The position numbers were made by a program, and so were the translations under genes. This document shows positions 15,607-24,322 of a stretch of DNA of 64,000 nt, piece by piece. This DNA comes from Streptomyces spiroverticillatus (GTDB lineage: Bacteria > Actinomycetota > Actinomycetes > Streptomycetales > Streptomycetaceae). The notes beneath the pieces are model-generated. The model saw nothing but the letters and a program-made list of their open reading frames with translations. It searched no databases and was not told the origin of the DNA. The stretch covers positions 172,052 to 236,051 of the forward strand of contig BMUX01000011.1 in NCBI GenBank assembly GCA_014650415.1, in the 5' to 3' direction. Positions within the stretch are counted from its first letter, which is position 1. Every line of letters starts with the position of its first letter.

Positions 15607-16832
15607 GCCCGGGGAGGAGCTGTGGGGCCGAGGAGCCGGGAGCGGAGATGCCGCGGGCGGAGGCGTCGGTGCGGGCGGGCGAGGAGGCGCGGGCCGCGCG
15701 GGCCGCGCTCACCGGGATCATCGAACCCGGTGACGAGACCGGCGGACGCTGGCTGCGCGAGCACGGCCCCGTCGAAGTGCTGCGCAGGCTGACCGCGCCC
15801 GCGTTCATGCCCGGAGCACCCCTCACCGGGGCCAGTGAGAAACGGCTCGACGGCTACCGCAGCCGGGCCGCCGCCGTCGACCCGCAGCGGTACCTGGCGG
15901 CGGCGGCCTCCGTCGGCGGGCGGCTGGTCTGCCCCGGCGACGAGGAGTGGCCCGGCCAGCTCGACGACCTCGGGGACGCCCGGCCGGTCGCGCTGTGGGT
16001 CAGGGGCCGGCCGAACCTGCGGATGTGGGGCTTGCGTTCCGTCGCCGTCGTCGGCGCCCGCGCCTGCACACCGTACGGGGCGCACATGGCGACCACCCTC
16101 GGCGCGGGCCTCGCCGAGCGCGGCTGGGTGGTCGTCTCGGGGGCCGCCTTCGGCATCGACGGGGCGGCGCACCGAGGGGTGCTGGGCGCGGGCGGGGCCA
16201 CCGTGGCGGTACTGGCCTGCGGGATCGACGTCGTCTACCCGCGCGGCCACGCCGAGTTGATCGAACGCATCGCGGAACAGGGCCTCGTGGTGGGCGAGTT
16301 GCCACCCGGCAGCCACCCCACTCCCAGCCGCTTCGTGCTGCGCAACCGGGTCATCGCCGCCCTCACCCGGGGCACGGTCGTCGTCGAGGCCGAGTACCGC
16401 AGCGGTTCGCTCGTCACCGCCCGCAGCGCCGGGCGCCTGGGCCGCTTCACCATGGGCGTGCCCGGTCCCGCCACCAGCGGACTCTCGGCGGGCGTCCATG
16501 AACTGCTGCGCGGCGAGGGCGTGCTGGTGACCGATGCGGCCGAAGTCGTCGAACTCGTCGGCGAGATCGGCGACCTGGCCCCCGCCCGGCGCGGACCCGT
16601 CCTGCCCAAGGACCTCCTGGACCCCGTCACTGCCCGGGTGCTGGAGGCGCTGCCCGCCCGGCGCACCGCCGACGCGCGCGACGTCGCACGCGAAGCGGCG
16701 ACCACCCGGGACGAGGCGCTCGCCAGGCTGTACGAACTGCACTCCCTCGGGTTCGTCGAACGCCACGGCGACGGCTGGCAGTTGGCGTCAAGTGCGGTAC
16801 GCGCCGCGCGCGACCGGCGAGGCGGTGCTTGA
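15603..16832 (+). CDS. dprA: DNA-processing protein DprA
   Basis: DprA loads RecA on single-stranded DNA. The 409-residue protein contains the Rossmann fold with VAVVGARACTPYG near residue 143, VVSGAAFGIDGAAHRG and ELPPGSHPTPSRFVLRNRVIAALT, and a C-terminal winged-helix segment. It starts within comM (ATGA overlap of 4 nt). The N-terminus is about 60 residues longer than minimal DprA, as in other actinobacteria. Streptomyces are not known to be naturally competent, so a recombination or conjugative role is more likely. Confidence 0.94.
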   Translation: MSPGRSCGAEEPGAEMPRAEASVRAGEEARAARAALTGIIEPGDETGGRWLREHGPVEVLRRLTAPAFMPGAPLTGASEKRLDGYRSRAAAVDPQRYLAAAASVGGRLVCPGDEEWPGQLDDLGDARPVALWVRGRPNLRMWGLRSVAVVGARACTPYGAHMATTLGAGLAERGWVVVSGAAFGIDGAAHRGVLGAGGATVAVLACGIDVVYPRGHAELIERIAEQGLVVGELPPGSHPTPSRFVLRNRVIAALTRGTVVVEAEYRSGSLVTARSAGRLGRFTMGVPGPATSGLSAGVHELLRGEGVLVTDAAEVVELVGEIGDLAPARRGPVLPKDLLDPVTARVLEALPARRTADARDVAREAATTRDEALARLYELHSLGFVERHGDGWQLASSAVRAARDRRGGA

Positions 16833-17089
16833 CCAGGGGCTTCTGAGTGAAAAAGTAACGAGAATGACCGTGGAACCAGGCATTCGACCCCGGCAGGAGC
16901 CGCCGCGCCCGGCGACGGCAACCGCGCCCGGGCGCGGCCCGCGGCCGTCAACCGGACGATCCGGCTCCATGTCCTTCGCGCACTGCGACGCCTCTGTCAC
17001 GCTACGCTCGCAAGGATTTCGCCTCGCTCAGGCACCACACATGGCACCAAGTCCCCCTCACGTCACAGCAGAACGGCTCAAGGCAACGC

Positions 17090-17923
17090 ATGCCCCAGCA
17101 CACCTCCGGGTCTGACCGCGCGGCAGCGCCCCCGGCTGCCCGCGGTGCCGTACGGCCCCCGGCGCCCTCGTCCGTGGACGAGTTGTGGCGGTCGTACAAG
17201 ACCACGGGCGACGAGCGGCTGCGGGAGCAGCTGATCCTGCACTACTCGCCGCTGGTGAAGTACGTCGCGGGCCGCGTCAGCGTGGGGCTGCCCGCCAACG
17301 TCGAGCAGGCCGACTTCGTGTCCTCCGGAGTCTTCGGGCTCATTGACGCCATCGAGAAGTTCGACATCGAGCGCTCCATCAAGTTCGAGACGTACGCCAT
17401 TACCCGCATCCGCGGCGCGATGATCGACGAACTGCGCGCCCTGGACTGGATCCCCCGCTCCGTACGGCAGAAGGCCAAGGCCGTCGAGCGCGCCTACGCC
17501 ACCCTGGAGGCCAAGCTCCGCCGGACCCCCTCCGAGGGCGAGGTCGCCTCCGAGATGGGCATCGCGGTCGAGGAACTGCACGCCGTCTTCAGCCAGTTGT
17601 CGCTCGCCAACGTGGTCGCCCTCGAAGAGCTGCTGCACGCGGGCGGCGAGGGCGACCGCCTCAGCCTGATGGAGACGCTGGAGGACACCAGCGCCGACAA
17701 CCCCGTCGAGGTCGCCGAGGACCGCGAGCTGCGCCGGCTGCTCGCCCGCTCGATCAACACCCTCCCCGACCGCGAGAAGACCGTGATCACCCTCTACTAC
17801 TACGAGGGCCTCACCCTCGCCGAGATCGGCAATGTGCTCGGCGTCACGGAGAGCCGGGTCAGCCAGATCCACACCAAGTCGGTCCTCCAGCTCCGGGCCA
17901 AGCTGGCGGACGTCGGCCGCTGA
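17090..17923 (+). CDS. whiG: RNA polymerase sigma factor WhiG
   Basis: WhiG is the FliA-like sigma factor that commits aerial hyphae to sporulation; its known targets are whiH and whiI. The 277-residue protein contains region 2 (DELWRSYKTTGDERLREQLI, then YVAGRVSVGLPANVEQADFVS and FETYAITRIRGAMIDELR), region 3 (RRTPSEGEVASEMG) and region 4 (LYYYEGLTLAEIGNVLGVTE then SRVSQIHTK). Its presence is strong evidence for Streptomyces. It lies 257 nt after dprA with no coding signal in the gap. TACGCT at 17003-17008 is a weak -10 candidate. Confidence 0.97.
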   Translation: MPQHTSGSDRAAAPPAARGAVRPPAPSSVDELWRSYKTTGDERLREQLILHYSPLVKYVAGRVSVGLPANVEQADFVSSGVFGLIDAIEKFDIERSIKFETYAITRIRGAMIDELRALDWIPRSVRQKAKAVERAYATLEAKLRRTPSEGEVASEMGIAVEELHAVFSQLSLANVVALEELLHAGGEGDRLSLMETLEDTSADNPVEVAEDRELRRLLARSINTLPDREKTVITLYYYEGLTLAEIGNVLGVTESRVSQIHTKSVLQLRAKLADVGR

Positions 17924-18009
17924 GCCGCACAGGGGCGCAAAAGCCGCTGAATCGGTCCTGCCGGGTGTACCCCGTCGTCTTCTCCGGCGGGCATCCGTAT
18001 TGTGGATGC

Positions 18010-18594
18010 GTGCCAAGGATTCGAGCGGCCTCCGTGGCCGAGCACCGGACGATGCAGCGCAGTGCCCTTCTGGACGCTGCCCGCTCCCTCCTGTCCGAAG
18101 GCGGTACGGAGGCGCTGACCTTCCCCGCCCTCGCCGAGCGCACGGGCCTGGCCCGCTCCTCGGTCTACGAGTATTTCCGCTCCCGGGGGGCGGTCGTCGA
18201 GGAGCTGTGCGCCGTCGACTTCCCCGTCTGGGCGGCCGAGGTCGAGGACGCCATGGCGGCGGCCGACACCGCCGAGGGCAAGGTCGAGGCGTACGTACGG
18301 CAACAGCTGACGCTGGTCGGCGACCGTCGTCACCGGGCCGTCGTCGCGATCTCCGCGAGCGAGCTGGACGCCGGCGCCCGCGAGAAGATCCGTGCCGCGC
18401 ACGGCGGACTCGTCACGATGATCGGCGACGCCCTGCGCGACCTCGGCCACGAGCAGCCCCGGCTGGCCGCCATGATGCTCCAGGGCGTCGTGGACGCGGC
18501 CGTCCGCCGTCTGGAACTGGGCGGCGCCGCCGAGGACCCGGCCGTCATCACCGACGCCGCCGTCTCGATGGCCCTGCGCGGCGTCCGGGGCTGA
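18010..18594 (+). CDS. TetR family transcriptional regulator
   Basis: A 194-residue regulator with an N-terminal helix-turn-helix (LTFPALAERTGLARSSVYEYF, residues about 38-58) and a ligand-binding helical domain. The ligand is unknown. GTG 18010 was preferred to GTG 17965 because TATTGT at 17998-18003 would place transcription at about 18010, giving a leaderless mRNA, and because the extra upstream residues are Cys/Gly-rich and atypical. Its 3' end overlaps the convergent M23 gene by 47 nt. Confidence 0.85.
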   Translation: MPRIRAASVAEHRTMQRSALLDAARSLLSEGGTEALTFPALAERTGLARSSVYEYFRSRGAVVEELCAVDFPVWAAEVEDAMAAADTAEGKVEAYVRQQLTLVGDRRHRAVVAISASELDAGAREKIRAAHGGLVTMIGDALRDLGHEQPRLAAMMLQGVVDAAVRRLELGGAAEDPAVITDAAVSMALRGVRG

Positions 18595-19201
18595 CGCCCC
18601 AGCCGCCCCGTCGCCCCAGCCACCACACGGGGCCCGCCAGCACCGCCACCGGCAGCGCCCCGTCCCGTACCGCAGCAGCGGGCAACGGCACCCCGAACAC
18701 CGGCAGCAGCCGGGGCGGGCCGCGGTGCAGCAGGCCGGGCGGGAGCAGGGACAGCGGGTCCAGGTAGTCCGCACCCCGCAGCAGACCCCAGTGCAGACAG
18801 CCGCCCGCGGGGCAGTGGTACGCCCCCGGCTCCAGCACCGCCACCACCTGACCCGCACGCACCTCCTCGCCCTCCGTGACCAGGGTGCGCACCGGCTCGT
18901 ACGTCGTGCGCAGCGGCGGGTCCCCGGTGCCGGGCAGCGTGACGGACAGCACTCCGCGCCCCGCCACCCGGCCCGCGAACGACACCTTCCCCGCCGCCGC
19001 GGCCCGCACCGGTGCGCCCGGCTCGGCCGCCAGGTCCACACCGCGGTGCCCGGCCGCGTACCGCGAGGGCGGCGGCTCCCAGCCCCGTACGACAGCAGGG
19101 CGCACGCCCACCGGCCAGGCGCGGTCCTGGTCCTCGGCGGCGAGGGCCGGGACGGCCTGCCACAGGAGCACGGCCAGGGTCAGGAGCATCAGTCGGTACA
19201 T
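18548..19201 (-). CDS. Secreted M23-family peptidase-like protein
   Basis: A 217-residue protein with a signal peptide (MYRLMLLTLAVLLWQ, cleavage after ALA near 21) and an M23/LytM fold. The first metal motif is intact: HRGVD, His 52 and Asp 56. In the second motif, normally HxH, the first His is replaced by Cys 135 (CLHWGL) while the zinc-binding His 137 remains. In the family that first His is catalytic, so this protein may be a non-hydrolysing cell-wall binder or use an altered mechanism. The C-terminus is Pro/Trp/Arg-rich and partly hydrophobic. It is divergent from rpsB and convergent with the TetR gene. Confidence 0.82.
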   Translation of the reverse strand: MYRLMLLTLAVLLWQAVPALAAEDQDRAWPVGVRPAVVRGWEPPPSRYAAGHRGVDLAAEPGAPVRAAAAGKVSFAGRVAGRGVLSVTLPGTGDPPLRTTYEPVRTLVTEGEEVRAGQVVAVLEPGAYHCPAGGCLHWGLLRGADYLDPLSLLPPGLLHRGPPRLLPVFGVPLPAAAVRDGALPVAVLAGPVWWLGRRGGWGVSPGRRAGPSRRRRR

Positions 19202-19251
19202 GCGAGAACGGTCCCGCAGCGGGCGATTTCGCGGGGATCATGGACCGGATC

Positions 19252-19278
19252 TGTGGACGGCCGGACGGTTGTGGACAA
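19252..19278 (-). promoter_or_regulatory. Pair of DnaA boxes, copy 2 of the 27-bp element
   Basis: On the minus strand TTGTCCACA (19270-19278) is a perfect Streptomyces DnaA box, and CCGTCCACA (19252-19260) fits the relaxed consensus. They are 18 bp apart, exactly as at 13495-13521. The pair sits between the divergent M23 and rpsB genes. Confidence 0.5.
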
Positions 19279-19307
19279 CGCCGTCACCCGGCACTGTGCG
19301 GGTCCCG

Positions 19308-19313
19308 TACACT
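19308..19313 (+). promoter_or_regulatory. Possible -10 element of rpsB
   Basis: TACACT within CCCGTACACTTCTTG resembles a vegetative -10. It would give a leader of about 170 nt, long enough for autoregulation by S2. No good -35 is present. Confidence 0.3.
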
Positions 19314-19493
19314 TCTTGTGGCGATCCGGGTCACCGGGTCGACTTCGCACGTCCCGCCACCACCCTCTCAGCGGTCAGTGGCAGCGTCGCTCGGTCCTCA
19401 AGGGTTCACTCCTCGACGGTCACGACGCGTGGGACGTCAGGCGCGACCGCCGTCCGGCGGAAGCGATAACCGAGTACCTCAAGGAGTACGGCC

Positions 19494-20390
19494 ATGGCCG
19501 TCGTCACGATGCGGGAGCTGCTGGAAAGCGGCGTCCACTTCGGTCACCAGACCCGTCGTTGGAACCCGAAGATGAAGCGCTTCATCTTCACGGAGCGCAA
19601 CGGCATCTACATCATCGACCTCCTGCAGTCGCTGTCGTACATCGACCGCGCCTACGAGTTCGTGAAGGAGACCGTCGCCCACGGCGGTTCCATCATGTTC
19701 GTCGGTACGAAGAAGCAGGCCCAGGAGGCCATTGCCGAGCAGGCGACCCGCGTGGGCATGCCCTACGTGAACCAGCGCTGGCTCGGCGGCATGCTGACCA
19801 ACTTCTCCACCGTCTACAAGCGCCTCCAGCGCCTGAAGGAGCTGGAGCTCATCGACTTCGAGGACGTGGCCGCGTCGGGCCTCACCAAGAAGGAGCTCCT
19901 GGTTCTCTCGCGCGAGAAGGCCAAGCTGGAGAAGACCCTCGGCGGTATCCGCGAGATGTCGAAGGTTCCCTCCGCGGTGTGGATCGTCGACACCAAGAAG
20001 GAGCACATCGCCGTCGGTGAGGCGCGCAAGCTGCGCATCCCGGTCGTCGCGATCCTCGACACCAACTGCGACCCCGACGAGGTCGACTACAAGATCCCCG
20101 GCAACGACGACGCGATCCGCTCCGTCACGCTGCTCACCCGCGTGATCGCCGACGCCGTCGCCGAGGGCCTCATCGCCCGCTCCGGTGCCGCCACGGGCGA
20201 CTCCAAGCCGGGCGACAAGGCCGCCGGCGAGCCCCTCGCCGAGTGGGAGCGCGACCTGCTCGAGGGTGACAAGAAGGCTGACGAGGCTCCGGCCGCCGAC
20301 GCCGCCGCCGAGGCTGCTCCGGCCGCCGAGGCCGAGAAGCCGGCCGAGGCCGCTGCCGAGGCTCCGGCCGCGGACGCCGAGCAGGCCTGA
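19494..20390 (+). CDS. rpsB: 30S ribosomal protein S2
   Basis: S2 completes the 30S subunit and recruits S1. The 298-residue protein begins with the S2 signature region MRELLESGVHFGHQTRRWNP and contains FVGTKKQAQEA, RWLGGMLTNF and PVVAILDTNCDPD. It has a long Ala/Glu/Pro tail after about residue 245 that is typical of Streptomyces. GTACGGCC and AAGGAG precede the ATG. A hairpin separates it from tsf. Confidence 0.98.
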   Translation: MAVVTMRELLESGVHFGHQTRRWNPKMKRFIFTERNGIYIIDLLQSLSYIDRAYEFVKETVAHGGSIMFVGTKKQAQEAIAEQATRVGMPYVNQRWLGGMLTNFSTVYKRLQRLKELELIDFEDVAASGLTKKELLVLSREKAKLEKTLGGIREMSKVPSAVWIVDTKKEHIAVGEARKLRIPVVAILDTNCDPDEVDYKIPGNDDAIRSVTLLTRVIADAVAEGLIARSGAATGDSKPGDKAAGEPLAEWERDLLEGDKKADEAPAADAAAEAAPAAEAEKPAEAAAEAPAADAEQA

Positions 20391-20412
20391 CCCAGCCCTT
20401 AACGGCTGACAG

Positions 20413-20455
20413 ACGGCGGGGGAGGGTACGCCCACAGGCGTGCCGCCCCCGCCGT
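20413..20455 (+). terminator. Hairpin between rpsB and tsf
   Basis: ACGGCGGGGG (20413-20422) pairs with CCCCCGCCGT (20446-20455), and GGTACGCC (20425-20432) with GGCGTGCC (20437-20444), giving a nearly continuous stem with no T tract. Probably a partial terminator that sets the S2 to EF-Ts ratio. Confidence 0.65.
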
Positions 20456-20547
20456 CCACCCGTAGATCACGTAGACGCTTCACTCATCCGTCGACGCAGA
20501 TCACGTAGATCACGACCTTCGACTTTCGAGAAGAGATTCACAGACTC

Positions 20548-21384
20548 ATGGCGAACTACACCGCCGCTGACGTCAAGAAGCTCCGCGAGCTCACCGGCGC
20601 CGGCATGATGGACTGCAAGAAGGCGCTCGACGAGGCCGACGGCAACGTCGACAAGGCCGTCGAGGCCCTCCGTATCAAGGGTCAGAAGGGCGTCGCCAAG
20701 CGCGAGGGCCGTTCTGCCGAGAACGGTGCCGTCGTCTCCCTGATCGCCGACGACAACACCTCCGGTGTCATCGTCGAGCTCAAGTGCGAGACGGACTTCG
20801 TCGCCAAGGGTGACAAGTTCCAGGCCGTCGCCAACCAGCTCGCCGCGCACGTCGCCGCCACCAAGCCGGCCGACATCGCCGCGCTGCTCGCCTCCGAGAT
20901 CGAGGCCGGCAAGACGGTTCAGGCGTTCGTCGACGAGGCCAACGCCAACCTGGGCGAGAAGATCGTCCTGGAGCGCTTCGCCCAGTTCGAGGGTGCGTAC
21001 GTGACCGCGTACATGCACCGCACCATGCCCGACCTGCCCCCGCAGATCGGTGTTCTGGTCGAGCTGGACAAGGCCGACGCCGAGCTGGCCCGTGGCATCG
21101 CCCAGCACATCGCCGCCTTCGCGCCGAAGTACCTCACCAAGGAAGACGTTCCGGCCGAGGTCGTCGAGGCCGAGCGCCGCGTCGCCGAGGAGACCACGCG
21201 CGCCGAGGGCAAGCCCGAGGCCGCCCTCCCGAAGATCGTCGAGGGTCGCGTGAACGGCTTCTTCAAGGAGGCCACGCTCCTGGGCCAGCCGTACGCGCTG
21301 GACAACAAGAAGTCCGTCCAGAAGGTCCTGGACGAGGCCGGCGTCACCCTGAAGCGCTTCTCGCGCATCAAGGTCGGCATCTGA
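20548..21384 (+). CDS. tsf: Translation elongation factor Ts
   Basis: EF-Ts exchanges GDP for GTP on EF-Tu. The 278-residue protein begins with ANYTAADVKKLRELTGAGMM then DCKKAL (UBA-like domain) and carries the conserved ECETDFVAKGD near residue 78. It has the two-subdomain core and KVLDEAGVTLKRFSRIKVG at the end. It follows rpsB as in most bacteria, with AGAGATTC before the ATG. Confidence 0.98.
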   Translation: MANYTAADVKKLRELTGAGMMDCKKALDEADGNVDKAVEALRIKGQKGVAKREGRSAENGAVVSLIADDNTSGVIVELKCETDFVAKGDKFQAVANQLAAHVAATKPADIAALLASEIEAGKTVQAFVDEANANLGEKIVLERFAQFEGAYVTAYMHRTMPDLPPQIGVLVELDKADAELARGIAQHIAAFAPKYLTKEDVPAEVVEAERRVAEETTRAEGKPEAALPKIVEGRVNGFFKEATLLGQPYALDNKKSVQKVLDEAGVTLKRFSRIKVGI

Positions 21385-21491
21385 GTCCGTACGTCCGACC
21401 CTGTCGACGTAACGCGAACATCGCCAGACCCGGCTAGGGTCTGATGCAGCCGCCCGGCGCACGCGCCGGACGGCCGCGGATCTGACGAGGA

Positions 21492-21542
21492 GGCCATTGC
21501 CGCAGAGGGAACCGCAAGGATCCACCGGCAATGGCCTTCTTC
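21492..21542 (+). terminator. Terminator or attenuator in the pyrH leader
   Basis: GGCCATTGCCG (21492-21502) and CGGCAATGGCC (21526-21536) are a perfect 11-bp inverted repeat with a 23-nt loop, followed by TTCTTCG. It ends 33 nt before the pyrH start, so it may terminate tsf transcripts or attenuate pyrH. Confidence 0.65.
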
Positions 21543-21569
21543 GTATGTGCACGAGGAGATATCAAGCCC

Positions 21570-22331
21570 ATGAATCAGGCGCAGCAGCCGAACCAGGACA
21601 ACGGCAAGAAGACCGGGCGCTTCATGCTGAAGCTCTCCGGAGAGGCGTTCGCCGGTGGCGGTGCCCTCGGTGTCGACCCCGACGTCGTCCACGCCATCGC
21701 GCGTGAGATCGCCGCGGTCGTCCGCGACGGCGCGGAGATCGCGGTCGTCATCGGCGGCGGCAACTTCTTCCGCGGCGCCGAACTCCAGCAGCGCGGCATG
21801 GACCGGGCCCGCTCGGACTACATGGGCATGCTCGGCACCGTCATGAACTGCCTCGCCCTCCAGGACTTCCTGGAGAAGGAGGGCATCGACTCCCGCGTTC
21901 AGACCGCCATCACCATGGGCCAGGTCGCGGAGCCGTACATCCCGCTGCGCGCCGTGCGCCACCTGGAGAAGGGGCGCGTCGTGATCTTCGGCGCCGGCAT
22001 GGGCATGCCGTACTTCTCCACCGACACCACGGCCGCCCAGCGCGCGCTGGAGATCGACGCGGAAGCCCTGCTCATGGGCAAGAACGGGGTCGACGGGGTG
22101 TACGACTCCGACCCCAAGAAGAACCCCGAAGCGGTCAAGTTCGACGCGCTGGAGTACAGCGAGGTGCTGTCCCGCGACCTCAAGGTCGCCGACGCCACCG
22201 CGATCACCCTGTGCCGTGACAACGACCTGCCGATCCTGGTCTTCGAGCTGCTGGCCGAGGGCAATATCGCCCGCGCGGTCAAGGGTGAGAAGATCGGCAC
22301 GCTCGTCAACGCCCGGGGCAATCGGGGCTGA
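21570..22331 (+). CDS. pyrH: UMP kinase
   Basis: UMP kinase phosphorylates UMP to UDP for pyrimidine nucleotide supply. The 253-residue protein shows FMLKLSGEAFAG near residue 16, the GGGNFFRG phosphate loop, GMGMPYFSTDTTAAQRA and KNGVDGVYDSDP, all hallmarks of the bacterial hexameric enzyme. ATG 21570 follows GAGGAG (21553-21558). The in-frame ATG 21531 lies inside the leader hairpin and is rejected. Confidence 0.96.
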   Translation: MNQAQQPNQDNGKKTGRFMLKLSGEAFAGGGALGVDPDVVHAIAREIAAVVRDGAEIAVVIGGGNFFRGAELQQRGMDRARSDYMGMLGTVMNCLALQDFLEKEGIDSRVQTAITMGQVAEPYIPLRAVRHLEKGRVVIFGAGMGMPYFSTDTTAAQRALEIDAEALLMGKNGVDGVYDSDPKKNPEAVKFDALEYSEVLSRDLKVADATAITLCRDNDLPILVFELLAEGNIARAVKGEKIGTLVNARGNRG

Positions 22332-22406
22332 CAGGTTTGTGGTTCGTCCCCGTGGTCCGGCCGGGGGATGGACAATGTCCTGCCGGTCGGACACCGTGCA
22401 GGTAAT

Positions 22407-22484
22407 GACGCACGCAGCAGATGCACGCACAGCAGACGCACGCAGCAGCAGTCCAAGACATGCAGCGCAGTTCAAGACATGCAG
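22407..22484 (+). repeat. Nested direct repeats in the frr leader
   Basis: GACGCACGCAGCAG occurs at 22407 and 22435 (28 nt apart), and CAAGACATGCAG at 22454 and 22473 (19 nt apart), with further GCAGCA-like units between. The last copy runs into the frr ribosome site. Confidence 0.85.
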
Positions 22485-22493
22485 GAGTACGTG

Positions 22494-23051
22494 GTGATTG
22501 AAGAAATTCTTCTTGAGGCCGAGGAGAAAATGGAGAAGGCCGTCGTGGTCGCCAAGGAGGACTTCGCCGCGATCCGCACCGGCCGTGCGCACCCGGCGAT
22601 GTTCAACAAGATCGTGGCCGACTACTACGGTGCTCTGACCCCCATCAACCAGCTGGCGTCGTTCTCGGTCCCCGAGCCGCGCATGGCCGTGGTGACCCCC
22701 TTCGACGCGAGCGCCCTGCGCAACATCGAGCAGGCCATCCGCGACTCCGACCTCGGCGTCAACCCGAGCAACGACGGTCGCATCATCCGAGTGACGTTCC
22801 CCCAGCTGACGGAGGAGCGCCGCAAGGACTACATCAAGGTCGCGCGCAACAAGGCCGAGGACTCCCGGATCTCCATCCGCTCCATCCGCCGCAAGGCCAA
22901 GGACACCCTTGACAAGCTGGTCAAGGACAAGGAGGCCGGCGAGGACGAGGTCCGCCGTGCGGAGAAGGAGCTCGACGACACCACCGCGAAGTACGTGGCG
23001 CAGGTGGACGAGCTGCTGAAGCACAAGGAAGCCGAGCTGCTCGAGGTCTGA
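22494..23051 (+). CDS. frr: Ribosome recycling factor
   Basis: RRF splits post-termination ribosomes with EF-G. The 185-residue product (IEEILLEAEEKMEKAVVVAK at the start, then RTGRAHPAMFNKI and NPSNDGRIIR) matches the family's length exactly. GTG 22494 was chosen over upstream in-frame starts because AGGAG (22483-22487) is 6 nt away and the homologous protein begins there. Its stop overlaps the cdsA start by one base. Confidence 0.97.
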   Translation: MIEEILLEAEEKMEKAVVVAKEDFAAIRTGRAHPAMFNKIVADYYGALTPINQLASFSVPEPRMAVVTPFDASALRNIEQAIRDSDLGVNPSNDGRIIRVTFPQLTEERRKDYIKVARNKAEDSRISIRSIRRKAKDTLDKLVKDKEAGEDEVRRAEKELDDTTAKYVAQVDELLKHKEAELLEV

Positions 23052-24208
23052 TGAACGACTCTTCCTGGGGGGCCCGACCGAGGGCGGGCTATGCCGGTGA
23101 ATGGACCGCCCCCGACCAGGGGCCCCTCCCGGCGGGTCCCGCGTACGATGCGCATGACGCCCAGCACACTCGGCCCATGCCCATCGTGCCCGAGACAGGC
23201 AGAGACGCCGACGACCGCGACGACCGGAACCGGGGGAGCGCTCCTGCGACGTGGAGCGGTCCCCCGTTCGGTGATGACATGCCGCAGGGCGGTTCTCCGT
23301 TCCGCGACGAGATGCCGCAGGAGCCCATGTCCACCCCGTCCCCGGCGCCGCAGCAGCCTCAGGCGCAGCAGCCGCCCCAGCCCCCCCAGAAGAAGCGGGC
23401 GGGCCGTGATCTGCGCTCCGCCATAGGAGTCGGCCTCGGCCTCGGCGTGGTGATCGTCGCCTCGCTGTTCATCTGGAAGGCCGCGTTCGTCGGCGTCATA
23501 GCGGTCGCCGTGGTCGTCGGGCTGTGGGAGCTGACCTCGCGGCTGGAGGAGCGCAAGGGCATCAAGGCGCCGCTGGTGCCGCTCGCGGTCGGCGGTGCGG
23601 CCATGGTCGTCGCCGGGTACGTCCGCGGCCCCGAGGGTGCGTGGGTCGCCATGGCGCTCACGGCGCTGGCGGTGCTGGTCTGGCGGATGACCGAACCGCC
23701 GGAGGGGTACCTCAAGGACGTCACCGCGGGTGTCTTCGCCGCGTTCTACGTGCCGTTCCTGGCCACCTTCGTCGCGCTGATGCTCACCGCCGACGACGGA
23801 CCGCAGCGGGTGCTCACCTTCCTGCTGCTGACCGTGGTCAGCGACACCGGTGCGTATGCGGTGGGCTGGCGCTTCGGCAAGCACAAGCTGGCGCCGAAGA
23901 TCAGCCCCGGCAAGACCCGCGAGGGGCTGCTCGGTGCGATCGCCTTCGCGATGGTGGCGGGTGTGCTGTGCATGACGTTGCTGGTCGACGGCGGTACGTG
24001 GTGGCAGGGCGTGCTGCTGGGCCTCGCGGTCGCGGCCAGTGCGACGCTGGGCGACCTGGGCGAGTCCATGATCAAGAGGGATCTCGGGATCAAGGACATG
24101 GGCACGCTGCTGCCCGGCCACGGCGGCATCATGGACCGGCTGGACTCGCTGCTGCCGACGGCTCCGGTGGTGTGGCTGATGCTGGTGATCTTCGTGGGAT
24201 CGGCCTGA
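23051..24208 (+). CDS. cdsA: Phosphatidate cytidylyltransferase
   Basis: CdsA makes CDP-diacylglycerol from phosphatidate and CTP for phospholipid synthesis. The 385-residue protein has about 115 residues of Pro/Gln-rich, charged cytoplasmic N-terminus, then about eight membrane spans. The diagnostic SMIKRDLGIKDMG...LLPGHGGIMDRLDS is near the end, with all signature residues. The N-terminal extension is typical of actinobacteria and absent from E. coli CdsA. It is coupled to frr by a 1-nt overlap and followed by a strong terminator. Confidence 0.96.
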   Translation: MNDSSWGARPRAGYAGEWTAPDQGPLPAGPAYDAHDAQHTRPMPIVPETGRDADDRDDRNRGSAPATWSGPPFGDDMPQGGSPFRDEMPQEPMSTPSPAPQQPQAQQPPQPPQKKRAGRDLRSAIGVGLGLGVVIVASLFIWKAAFVGVIAVAVVVGLWELTSRLEERKGIKAPLVPLAVGGAAMVVAGYVRGPEGAWVAMALTALAVLVWRMTEPPEGYLKDVTAGVFAAFYVPFLATFVALMLTADDGPQRVLTFLLLTVVSDTGAYAVGWRFGKHKLAPKISPGKTREGLLGAIAFAMVAGVLCMTLLVDGGTWWQGVLLGLAVAASATLGDLGESMIKRDLGIKDMGTLLPGHGGIMDRLDSLLPTAPVVWLMLVIFVGSA

Positions 24209-24266
24209 CCCGTCAGCCTGATCCATCGGCCTGATCCAGGTGCTGTGACCTGCTGCTTTGCGTGTG

Positions 24267-24300
24267 AGGGGCCCGCTGTCCACAGGACGGCGGGCCCCTT
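24267..24300 (+). terminator. Rho-independent terminator of frr-cdsA
   Basis: AGGGGCCCGC (24267-24276) pairs with GCGGGCCCCT (24290-24299). GTCC/GGAC extends the stem inside. Short T pair follows. Confidence 0.85.
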
Positions 24301-24322
24301 GTCGTACATCTGAGACACTGGT

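Noticed and set aside
23051..24208. Frameshift suspicion from the long N-terminus of CdsA
   Set aside because: The Pro/Gln-rich extension has normal codon bias and is expected for actinobacterial CdsA.
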